A stretch of DNA of 64,000 bases, taken from contig NC_053039.3 of the NCBI RefSeq assembly GCF_002575655.3, positions 224,211,622 through 224,275,621 on the forward strand, read 5' to 3'. The notes under the pieces were generated by a model. The model searched no databases, had not been told where the DNA came from, and saw only the letters and a program-made list of their open reading frames with translations. Positions 23,208 through 33,019 of the stretch are shown here, one piece after another. Source of the DNA: Aegilops tauschii subsp. strangulata. Its lineage: Eukaryota; Streptophyta; Magnoliopsida; Poales; Poaceae. The first letter of the stretch is position 1, and each line of letters opens with the position of its first letter. Both the position numbers and the translations under genes were made by a program.

Positions 23208-26200
23208 TGTGACGCCCCCGATTCAATCGTACACTAATCATGCATGCAAATGTTATGATCAAGATCAGGGACTCACGGGAAGATATCACAACACAACTCT
23301 ACAACATAAATAAGTCATACAAGCATCATAATACAAGCCAGGGGCCTCGAGGGCTCGAATACAAGTGCTCGATCATAGACGAGTCAGCGGAAGCAACAAT
23401 ATCTTAGTACAAACATAAGTTAAACAAGTTTGCCTTAAGAAGGCTAGCACAAACTGGGATACAGATCGAACGAGGCATAGGCCTCCTGCCTGGGATCCTC
23501 CTAACTACTCCTGGTCCTCGTCAGCGGGCTGCACGTAGTAGTAGGCACCTCCAGTGTCGTAGGAGTCGTCGTCGACGGTGGCGTCTGGCTCCTGGACTCC
23601 AGCATCTGGTTGCGACAACCAGGTAGAAAGGAAAGGGGGAAAAGAGGGAGAGAGGCAACCGTGAGTACTCATCCAAAGTACTCGCAAGCAAGGAACTACA
23701 CTACATATGCATGGGTATATGTGTAAAGGGCCATATCAGTGGTCTGAACTGCAGAATGCCAGAATAAGAGGGGGGTAGCTAGTCCTGTCGAAGACTATGC
23801 TTCTGGCCATCTCCATCTTGCAGCATGTAGAAGAGGGTAGATTGAAGTCCTCCAAGTAGCATCGCATAGCATACTCCTACCCGGCGATCCCCTCCTCGTC
23901 GCCCTGTTAGAGAGCGATCACCGGGTTGTATCTGGCACTTGGAAGGGTGTATTTTATTAAGTATCCGGTTCTAGTTGTCATAAGGTCAAGGTACAACTCC
24001 GGGTCGTCCTTTTACCGAGGGACACGGCTATTCGAATAGATAAACTTCCCTGCAGGGTGCACCACATAACCCAACACGCTTGATCCCATTTGGCCGGACA
24101 CACTTTCCTGGGTCATGCCCGGCCTCAGAAGATCAACACGTCGCAGCCCCACCTAGGCACAACAGAGAGGTCAGCACGCCAGTCTAAATCCTATGGCGCA
24201 GGGGTCTGGGCCCATCGCCCATTGCACACATGCACATTGCGAACGCGGCCGGAAGCAGACCTAGCCTAGCAGGCGTTCCAGTCCAATCCGGCGCGCACCA
24301 CTCAGTCGCTGACGTCAAGAAGGCTTCGGCTGATACCACGACGTCGAGTGGCCATAACTGTTCCCGCGTAGTTGGTTAGTGCGTATAGACCAAATGGCCG
24401 GACTCACATCAAATACCAAGATCTCGTTAAGCGTGTTAAGTATCCACGAACGCCGACCAGGGCCAGGCCCACCTCTCTCCTAGGTGGTCTCAACCTGCCC
24501 TGTCGCTCCGCCACAAAGTAATAGTCGGGGGCCGTCAGGAACCCAGGCCCACCTCTACCGGGATGGAGCCACCTGTCCTTTCAGCCCCCTCATCAGAATC
24601 ACTTGCGGGTACTCAACGAGTCGACCCGACTTTAGTCACCACATGTGTCATGTATATAAATTATATAGTATAAACCCGTGATCACCTCCCGAAGTGATCA
24701 CGGCCCAGTATTATAGCATGGCAGACGGACAAGAGTGTAGGGCCACTGATGGAACACTAGCATCCTATACTAAGCAGTAGGATAGCAGGTAAGGGTAACA
24801 ACTGTAGCAACAATGACAGGCTATGCATCAGGATAGGAATAACGGAAAGCAGTAACATGCTACACTACTCTAATGCAAGCAGTATAGAGAAGAATAGGCG
24901 ATATCTGGTGATCAAGGGGGGGGCTTGCCTGGTTGCTCTGGCAAGAAGGAGGGGTCGTCAACTCCGTAGTCGAACTGGGCAGCAGCAGCGTCGGTCTCGT
25001 AGTCTACCGGAGAGAAGAGGGGGAAGAAACAGTAAATACAATGCAAACATAAGCATGACGATGCGTGACATGACAATGAGCGGTGCTAGGTGTGCCCTAA
25101 CGCGGCAGTAGGTGGTACCGGCGAAGGGGGGGCATCCGGGGAAAGTATTCCCGATGTTTCGCGTTTTCGGATAGACGGACCGGAGGGGGAAAGTTCCATG
25201 TTCACTATGCTAGGAACGTGTGGCTGACAAACGGACTACGTATTCGGATTCGTCTCGTCGTTCTGAACAACTTTCATGTACAAAGTTTTTCCATCCGAGC
25301 TACGGTTTATTTTATATTAAATTTTAAAGATTTAAATCATTTTTAGAATTTAATAAATTAATTTAATTCGAAATTTAATTAATGCATCAGCATGACGTCA
25401 GCATGACGTCAGCAGTCAACGTTGACCGTTGACCTGGTCAACCTGACAGGTGGGTCCCACCTATCAGGGGCTGTTAGCTAATTAACAGTAGTTAATTAGG
25501 TTAATTAGTTATTAGGTTAATTTATCTTAATTAGTTAATATTAACAGGACTAATTAAGTTAATTAACTATCTTAATTAATTATCTTTATTATTTATTTAT
25601 TTTTATTAAAAAATTAAATCATTTTTTTAAACGTTCTTTGGGCGGGGCCCATGTGTCATAGGCCCCAGGGGCCATTGCGGGTTACGGGCGCTGGGCTAAC
25701 CACGGCTCCGCCCGAGCGAACGAACCCGGCAAGGCGCCGGAGCAAGGGGGTCGGTGGCCACGGCAAGGCCATGGCCGGAGCAGGGAGGAGCGCGGGGCAA
25801 GCGGAGGCGGCGGAGGGGTGGCCGCGGTGGCAGCAGGAGGCGGCGCCGGAGTGGGGCCGTGCAGACAGGCGGGCCCGGTGGAGGCGGTTAGCACGGCGAC
25901 GGCGGGCGCGGTCAGCGCGGCTGTAGCTGGGGAGGGCGAGACGGTGAGCTCGCGGGCCGGCGGGCAGGGGCGCGGCGACGATGCACGGGACGCAGGCGCG
26001 GGCGCGGTGACCGCTCGGAGCCCGCGGCCCCAGTCAAGAGCACGGGCGACGGGGACGGGGAGAGAGGGAGGTGCTCACGGGCGGTGTAGGGAAGTGGCAG
26101 CGGGCTTGAGGAGGAGGACGGGGACGACGGCGGTCCGGCGATGTTGGCGAGGTGGAGCTTGTCGGGGAAGCGATCGGCGACGACAATTTGGGGCGGCGTT

Positions 26201-27146
26201 GAGGTCGTGACCCGATCCAGGACTGGATCGGGGAGAGGGGTGAGGACGAGGAGGCGAGTGGCGGGCTCGAGGCGGCGATGGCGGGGCGAGGTGGCGCCGG
26301 CGATCCGGCGACGGCGCGAGCGAAAGGGTCGGGACGACGAGCGGCTTTGGGTCGGGCAGCGCCACGCGGAAGGAGAGGGGGCGTGGGGTCGAGGTGGTGG
26401 CGAGGGGCGACGGTGTGGTGCGCCGGTGGGGCGACGGGAGGGGCCAGCTCCGCGAGGGGGGTGGCGGCGACGTCGAGGCGGCAGTAGGGCGATGGGATCA
26501 GGGGGTTGCCCCGATCCAGATCGCGGAAGGGCGAGAGGGAGGAGTGGGACGAGGGGGGGAGTGGGTGCGAGTGGGTTAGGGTTAGCGGTTGCAAGGGGAT
26601 AAGGGAGTGAGTGGGGGCGGCCTGGGCCAGGTGGGTCGGAGTGGGCCTTTCGGCCGGGGGGGATGGTGCTGGCCGGCTGGGCCGCTTGGCCCAGTTGGCC
26701 AGGGGGTTCCTTTTCATTTTTTTTTTTGTGTTTCTTTTCTGTTTTATTTTAGTTACATTTTATTTTAGTTTTGTAAAATGCCAATTGAGCACCTAAATTA
26801 GTATTACTAATTTGTCCACTGCCACAATTAACTTGGCACCTAAAATAAAATATTTTGTAATTGTTGAGTATTTAAAGTATTTAAATAATAGTTTTGCTAC
26901 TGTTTTATTACCATTTGAATATTTGAACATTTTATAAAAGTGTGGTTCTCCACCATAATTACCTACGCATTATTTGGCACAACCCGAACATTTTAGTTTT
27001 AAAGTTTGAAAACTTTTGTTGTTTGCCTTTTATTCAATTTTGAATTTGAATTGGTTTTTGAACTAACGCGGGATTAACTACAGTGACAGAGGTGATGTGG
27101 CATCAATAGCAGGGAATTACTGTAGCCTAATTATCCGGGCGTCACA
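23208..27146 (-). repeat. 5' LTR of the LARD-type element
   Basis: This is the partner of 14960-18932, with the same ends and layout. It is followed directly by the TGTGT duplication and then by the interrupted Sirevirus spacer (GTTGCTCCTTTTTGCC). Confidence 0.92.
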
Positions 27147-27573
27147 TGTGTGTTGCTCCTTTTTGCCTCCTTGCTACTTATTTGCTTGCTTGTTTGGCTG
27201 ATACTCTATTTATGTGTGTGAGAGATACTTGTATGGTCATGTGCTTGATCATATCATACTTTAATGTTTGTGCTTGAATGATGATATTCTATGTCTCATG
27301 TATGATCATTCACATCTTGTCTTGGTGATGAGTGCATATTTCATATTCTATCATTTTGAGCGCTCCACCAAGATGTATGTGACATGGAAGAGTAACCCAT
27401 GATCCTAATCGATTGTGCATTTGCATTCAAAAGCAAATTTTAAATAATGCACAAATTTAGGGGGAGCGCTTGCTTATCACATACTTCTCAAAGCGACGAT
27501 GTATTTCATTCTTAATATCACTTGTCAAAGCTTTGATCTATATGTTGTCATCAATTACCAAAAAGGGGGAGAT
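27147..27573 (+). other. Sirevirus spacer with repeated polypurine tracts
   Basis: This non-coding spacer resumes after the nested insertion. AATTTAGGGGGAGCG (about 27455-27468) and AAAAAGGGGGAGAT (27560-27573) are polypurine tracts. The second touches the LTR and is the likely plus-strand primer. Confidence 0.75.
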
Positions 27574-29237
27574 TGAAAGTGCAACTAATCCCTGGGTGGT
27601 TTTGGTAATTCTTAACAACATATAGCTCATTGAACTAATATTCTTTCAAGGTAATCATTTCAGAAAGTTCAATGATTGGCATGGCATGGACTAAGAGATG
27701 TGGACCCCTCAAAATGCTAAGAACACATATTGGCAAAAGCTCAAGACTCTACATTTTCATTTTAGTGATCCAAGATCACATTGAGTCCATAGGAAAAGCC
27801 AATACTATTAAAAGGGGATGAGGTGTTGCTTAATGGCTTGCTTGCTCAAAATGCTTAGTGATATGCTCCAAAAGCCCTCAACCACTTTCTCATTTACACA
27901 TATGTCCTAAACCTAAAGTCAAACTTGGCCCCACCGATTTGATATATCCGGCGCCACCGAGTTCACTTGACATAGCCACTGCCAGAAACCCTAATCAATT
28001 CGATCTCACCGATAGGGATCTCGGTCTCACCGAGATGTGATTGCAAACTCTCTGTTTCCCTTCATAACGTTTCGGTCTAACCGAGGTGAGCGATCGGTCC
28101 CACCGAGTTGGCAATGCAAAATTTCTGTTTCCTTTTCGTAACGTTTCGGTCTCACTGAAATGAACGAACAGTCCCACCGAGTTTGCCTAACCAAGTCTCT
28201 GTTTGCCTATTACTGAAATCGGTCTCACCAAGTTCATGTGATCGGTCTCACCAAGATGAAGTTTTGCCCTAACCCTAGCACATCGGTCCCACCGAGTTGA
28301 TCATGTCGCTCCTACCGAAAAGCCCAACGTTCACATTTTGAACCATATCGGCCTGACCGAGTTTCACTATTCGGTCCCCCCGAGTTTAGTAAATTGTGTG
28401 TAACAGTTAGATTTTGTGTGGACGCTATAAATACCCCTCCACCCCCTCTCCATTCAAGACAGAGCCATCAGAACGTGCCAACACTTCCAGCATTCATTTT
28501 CCGAGAGAGAACCACCTACTTATGTGTTGGGACCAAGACATTCCAATCCAACCACAGGAATCTTGATCTCTAGCCTTCCCCAAGTTTCTTTCCACTCAAA
28601 TCATCTTTCCACCATAGCCAAATCTGTGAGAGAGAGTTGAGTGTTGGGGAGACTATCATTTGAAGCACAAGAGCAAGGAGTTCATCATCAACACACCATC
28701 TATTACCTTTTGGAGAGTGGTGTCTCCTAGATTGGTTAGGTGTCACTTGGGAGCCTCCGTCAAGATTGTGGAGTTGAACAAAGGAGTTTGTAAGGGCAAG
28801 GAGATCGCCTACTTCGTGAAGATCTACCCAAGTGAGGCAAGTCCTTTGTGGGCGATGGCCATGGTGGGATAGACAAGGTTGCTTCTTTGTGGACCCTTCG
28901 TGGGTGGAGCCCTCCGTGGACTTGCGCAACCGTTACCCTTCATGGGTTGAAGTCTCCATCAACGTGGATGTACGATAGCACCACCTATCAGAACCAGGCC
29001 AAAAATCTCCGTGTCTACATTGTGTTTGCTCCCTCCAAACTCCTCCCCTTTACCTTCATATGCAATTATTTACATTCCGCTGCTATACTCTTAGAATTGC
29101 ATGTGTAGATTGATTGCTTGACTTGTCTTAAGTTGCTAAAATCTGGCAAGACTTAAAATTGGGAAAAGGCTAGATTTTTAGTTGGTCAAGTAGTCTAATG
29201 ACCCCCCCCCCCCTCTAGACATACTTTCGATCCTACA
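27574..29237 (+). repeat. 3' LTR of the Sirevirus-like element
   Basis: It starts TGAAAGTGCAACTAATCC right after the polypurine tract and ends CGATCCTACA. It contains an array of CGGTCYCACCGAG-type words (27930-28390), a TATA box TATAAAT at 28426-28432 followed by a pyrimidine-rich start region, and a C-run (CCCCCCCCCCC) near 29202. The 5' LTR is absent from the window. Confidence 0.85.
28426..28432 (+). promoter_or_regulatory. TATA box of the Sirevirus LTR
   Basis: TATAAAT in GACGCTATAAATACCCC, in the position expected for the LTR U3/R boundary. It is intact in sequence, but the element has lost its 5' part. Confidence 0.65.
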
Positions 29238-29880
29238 CCTACAAATACAGACCTTAAGGCACCATTTAGACTTTGGGTTTTGTTTAGATTAAAGTTCACA
29301 ATAGCTGCAACTCGCGTACTTCATTTGTGTTCAACGACCAGACAAAGACGTCACAAAACCCCACTTTGATCAATAAAGCTTTCCTCTTAAATTCGCAATT
29401 TCCGGATTGCAATCTCAGTTTCTTGCTTGTTTTTCGTTTGCCTGCAGGAAACAGACCCTCGTGGTTAGGTTGATGATGCTTCGGCGTGGTTAATAACCTC
29501 TCGAAGTTGGTTTAGAGATTGCTAAGGTGTGATGTCCTTGCATGTTCATAGTCGGATCATCAAAGTCGACTTCCTCCAAAACGATAGCTACCATCTCATC
29601 GAAAGACAGGACACCTTTGCCTCTATCAAAGCGGGCACTGCGCGCCTGTCACGTGTCATCATTTAGAGTGCTTATTAAGCTCCGTGGCCCATCCCTTGCT
29701 CCCTGGGCACCGTTTTATAAGATTCCCCAGGGGGCCTCTTACGATGGCAGGCTTGCGGATGCTCTGCTCCGCCCCTGGAGTATGTCGCCATTGTCGTTGC
29801 TGGTAGCTTTGCTTAATGTCGCACCAACCCCAACTCCTCCATTCCTCCGCCTCCCCCATAGATCTCCGCACCTTCCCCCC
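29238..29880 (+). mobile_element. LTR-like fragment, unclassified
   Basis: The stretch 29238-29630 (GATCAATAAAGCTTTCCTC, GCCTGCAGGAAACAGACC, ACCTCTCGAAGTTGG) reads like the 3' part of a plant gypsy LTR ending near CCTCTATCA at about 29628. This is a resemblance only; no partner LTR or target duplication was found. The remainder to 29880 leads into an F-box fragment. Confidence 0.3.
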
Positions 29881-30417
29881 ATGGGCCAGTGCCCCTCCGC
29901 TCCCCGCTATCACCACCACTGCAAGCCCCCTCATCCGCCGATGTCCGCCACCGCACAGGCAGCGTCGCCTTGTTTCTGCAGTGTCGCAGCCCCTGAAGAC
30001 ACGGCAGTTGAGGATGACTACACTTCCGACCTCCCCAAGGAGCTCCTCGCCATCGTTTTGAGGCTCCTCGGGTTGGGATACCGCAAGCGCTGCTCCCTAG
30101 TGTGCCACTGTTGGCTCGCCACCGAGGCCTCCTCGTGCATGTGCCTCGCCCTCGACGCACGGGCGTCCCTCCTCACCATGGCCCCGGCCATCCTCGCGCG
30201 CTTCTCCGTCGTATCCAAGCTCGCGCTCAAATGCGATCGCCGCATGGAAAGCGTCGGCGATCCCGCGCTCGTGCTCGTCGTGCATCGTCTTGGCCCCGGC
30301 CTTCGCCACCTCAAGCTCCGCTCCGTCCATTCCATGGCCCCCTCCGAGGCTGCCCGCGCCTATGCCTCCAATGGTGCCACCCCGCTCCACCTTGCTGCTA
30401 TGCCCTTTGCACGTTAG
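29881..30417 (+). pseudogene. 5' fragment of an F-box gene (SKIP2/VFB-like), truncated
   Basis: The start MGQCPSAP and the F-box DYTSDLPKELLAIVLRLL and RKRCSLVCHCWLATE resemble the SKIP2/VIER F-box family of F-box/LRR proteins. The next part (LALKCDRRMESVGDPAL, RLGPGLRHLKLRS) is the usual entry to the leucine-rich repeats. Resemblance stops near residue 150, around 30330, after which the frame runs through unrelated sequence to a TAG at 30415-30417. Intact members have several hundred more residues of LRRs and act in SCF complexes. It is flanked by retroelement DNA on both sides, so it is probably a captured or stranded gene piece. Confidence 0.68.
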
Positions 30418-31180
30418 CATGTGCCTCTTTGCGTGCCTGCTTCGCCCCTGCTACCACATCCGCGTGCCACCCCTGCTCACCGCCCCACGCCCGGTCCCCC
30501 CACCAGGTGTGCCAACACCTAGTGGGTGCGGGGCATCCGCACGCCTCGTCGCCACTCCACTCCGCTTGTGTGTCCTAGTTGACACACCTCCTCGCCAGCC
30601 GCCCCTCTGTCTGCGCGTGCCCCCATGGCCGCGCATCACGCCCTCCGTGCGTCCCGTCAGCTGCACGTCTGCGCTCCCGCTGGTCATCGCCGGCTCCCGC
30701 GCGCCTGTCCGACTCCTGCCCGCGCCGGGTCGGCTGCACCTCGCGTGCGGTAGCTAGCTGCCTCGCCCACGCGCCCGGCCGGCCCCTGCCCCGCGCCGTT
30801 CCAGCCTGTCCGCGCATCCCCACGCCCGTGCTGCCACGGGCTGCCTGCTTCATGTCTGCGCGCCCGCCCGCCGGCTCGCCGCTCCAGCCAGCCTCCACAA
30901 GCCCGCACCGCGTCCGCATCTCCTCGCGCTGCCCCGCGCTGGCAGCCCCGCACCGCCGCAGTCGTGCCCCACCCGCCGGCTCGCCACTCCATCCAGCATC
31001 CGCGCCACCTCGCGCCGGTTGCCCGCCGCTCCAGCCGCCGGCCTCGCCGGCCGGCTGTGCTGGGAAAAGCAAAGAAAAAGAAAGCAAACGGTCGGCTGGG
31101 CCAGCCGGCCCGTTTGGTTGTACGGCCGGCCGAGGCCAGGCCCTCTGGGGCCCAAGTCGGCTGGGCCAGCCTGCCATTGT
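30418..31180. other. GC-rich stretch without a recognisable gene
   Basis: It is very rich in CCGCC/GCCGG words. Overlapping long frames occur on both strands and none has family features. It may be retroelement-derived filler next to the F-box fragment. Confidence 0.4.
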
Positions 31181-31939
31181 TGTTGTCTAGCTAGTTTGGG
31201 CAGACCGGCTGGAGCTCCCCCCGACCGCCCGGATGCTCGGGGCACTTGCCGGACGGCACCTCCGTCCCGTCAGTAAAACGTGAGTTTCCCTCGGCATCTC
31301 TTCGCACCGCAAATATAAACGGATAACCCCAAGTGACCCTCGGGGTCTGTTGTGGCATTTTTTCAGTCGCTTCGTTGTTCGCCTCGGGGCCAGCTAGTCT
31401 TGGCCCGAGGCTAGCCGGTTGGCCCAAAACATTCTTCGCCGAAGACGGCTTACTAATATGTACGACACCGAAGGCCCACTCTTTGTCTCATCTACAGACC
31501 GCGACCCGACTGTCCGGCTAGCAGGAGCATAGGTGGAGGTCGCCCACATGAAAAACGTCCGAAGAGAAAACGACTTGGGCGACCTGGTAATTTCCCTTGT
31601 GAATGTCTGCTCGATTGAATCCTCTCTCCAGAGGCCAAGTAATGTACGCCCCACTCTGTTGCCCACTCTACGCCTCAGCTACACACCGCAACCAGGCTGT
31701 CCGGCTAGCAAGAGAAAAGGCCAAAGAGCACCGGGGGGAGCATGAAAATGGCTGAAGGGGGGTCGGACAAGATCGAGTCGGCGCCCCTTTTTATAAAACC
31801 TGCGTAGCTAAAGCTACATATTTATCTTATATGCACCCAGCGTATCAGGTTCTAATAGCTAACTCTGTCTTTTGCATGAACATTTCCTTTGGGGAAACTT
31901 GTTGAGGCCCTTGACAGCACCATCTGCTGCAACCTATAG

Positions 31940-32281
31940 CTAGGACCCTCCGCCCGACTCTTTGAGTCGCCGGGGCTCAGAGGCTACACCTAGTGGGTGC
32001 GCTGGCGTGCCCCCACTAGAAGAGACCTGCATCGGCCGAGGCCTGCGGCTGGCTATCGTCAGCAACCTCTGAGATGCAACAGTGAAGACCCTCTGCCCGA
32101 CTCTTCAAGTCCCCTAGAGGCTACACCCAGTGGGTGCGCTGGCACGCCCCCACTTGAAAGAAGTTGCACCGGCTATAGGCTCGCGGCCGGCCGCCACCGA
32201 GACCCTTGACGCCACCATCTGCTACAACGACAGCGAAGACCCTCTGCCCGACTTCGAGTCAATCGGAGGCTCGGAGGCTAC
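31940..32281 (+). repeat. Three degenerate ~145-bp repeats before the LTR
   Basis: CCGCCCGACTCTTTGAGTCG (about 31949), CTGCCCGACTCTTCAAGTC (about 32091) and CTGCCCGACTTCGAGTC (about 32243) are each followed by a GAGGCTAC word. The last GAGGCTAC directly precedes the LTR start, as a polypurine-like tract would. The first two are followed by AGTGGGTGCGCTGGC. Confidence 0.65.
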
Positions 32282-32846
32282 TGTCGGGGGGATGACCCCC
32301 GGGTAGTCCTGAGACGGTGAGCCAGCCGGGCCGCCTGCCTACCCTAGCTGACGGTGTCCTGTACTAAGGGGTGCCAACTGAGTCGGCTTGTAGTCCTCGG
32401 GCTGGCCTGTGGGCCTCGTTCTCCATCGGATGGACTCTGGAAGCTGCACACTTGGACGTGATCAAGACTACATCTACCAAAGCCTTGACGTATACTCCAA
32501 GACATCTCTTACCCCGCCTCCATGCGACCCCCTAGATACTGACCATGTAACCCTAGATGCCCTACCTGGCGTGTATATAAGCCAAAGGGTTTAGCCCGTA
32601 AAGGGGACCGAATCACAATTACATTCACCTAGCCCTAGGGTTAGAACACAACTTATGATCTCGAGGTAGAACAGGCTTGTACTCGATACATCTATCAGTA
32701 TAAACAAGAGCAGGATGTAGGGTTTTACCTCCATCAAGAGGGCCCAAACCTGGGTAAACATCGTCTTCCTTGTTTTTGTTACCACCGATCAGAGATCCAC
32801 AGCTCGAGACCCCCTACCCCGAGGTCTGCCAGTTTTGATACCGACA
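32282..32846 (+). repeat. Gypsy LTR (565 bp)
   Basis: The ends are TGTCGGGGGG and ATACCGACA (inverted TGTCGG/CCGACA). A TATA-like GTGTATATAAGCC lies near 32571. It is bounded by internal-type sequence on both sides. Confidence 0.75.
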
Positions 32847-32893
32847 CTAGTGCTTTCATTGAGAGTTCCACTGTGTGATCAACAGAGGGATCG

Positions 32894-33019
32894 ATGGCTC
32901 ATCTGTAGATTAGCTATGGCGCTGGCTACGGGAACGTAAACGTCCCACGCCAACTTTTCATGTTCGGCAGCATGAACTTTTGCGCCGACTCGGCAGGCCA
33001 TCTGGCCCCCTTCGAGAAG
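32894..33019 (+). pseudogene. Truncated gag start of the gypsy remnant
   Basis: From the ATG at 32894 the frame reads MAHL, a TAG, then ISYGAGYGNVNVPRQLFMFG and FCADSAGHLAPFEK, after which it is cut off by the next LTR. Only about 42 codons remain. Confidence 0.5.

Larger units (their letters stand above)
14960..27146 (-). mobile_element. LARD-type non-autonomous LTR retrotransposon with long LTRs, complete
   Basis: The LTRs are 14960-18932 and 23208-27146 (3,973 and 3,939 bp), with plus-strand ends TGTGACGCCCCCG and CCGGGCGTCACA. The five bases on each side are identical (TGTGT at 14955-14959 and 27147-27151), so the insertion is complete. Orientation comes from a tRNA-Met-type primer site, GCTCTGATACCA at 23193-23204 (minus strand TGGTATCAGAGC), and a purine tract next to the other LTR (minus GTGGAGGAGAAT, 18933-18944). 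The ~4.3-kb internal domain shows no gag, protease, RT or integrase motif. This matches the large retrotransposon derivatives described in Triticeae, which rely on proteins of other elements. The family name was not assigned. Confidence 0.9.
12887..29237 (+). mobile_element. 3' half of a Sirevirus-like copia retrotransposon, split by a nested element
   Basis: From left to right: a decayed envelope-like ORF, a first polypurine tract (14910-14924), a spacer interrupted by the complete element at 14960-27146, further A/G-rich tracts, a final polypurine tract at 27560-27573 and a 3' LTR at 27574-29237. An extra ORF after pol and reiterated AAGGGGGAGA tracts are hallmarks of Sireviruses. gag, pol and the 5' LTR are absent, and the element stops abruptly at the CACTA terminus. 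Confidence 0.8.
31181..33019 (+). mobile_element. Gypsy-type remnant: 3' internal region, one LTR, and start of a gag
   Basis: A 565-bp LTR (32282-32846) starts TGTCGGGGGGATGACCCCCG and ends GATACCGACA. DNA on its left looks like the 3' non-coding end of the same family, with three degenerate ~145-bp repeats before the LTR. On its right is TAGTGCTTTCATTGAGAG, the usual leader of this type of element, and a gag start. It is cut at 33020 by the next element. The LTR may therefore be shared by two adjoining copies, or be the relic of recombination. Confidence 0.65.

Noticed and set aside
14960..27146. Identification of the long-LTR element as barley Sukkula
   Set aside because: The LTR ends remembered for Sukkula differ from TGTGACGCCCCCG/CCGGGCGTCACA. 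Only the general LARD class is supported here.
30579..31245. Overlapping ~200-codon frames on both strands
   Set aside because: Extreme GC content explains the lack of stops; no family motif is visible on either strand.
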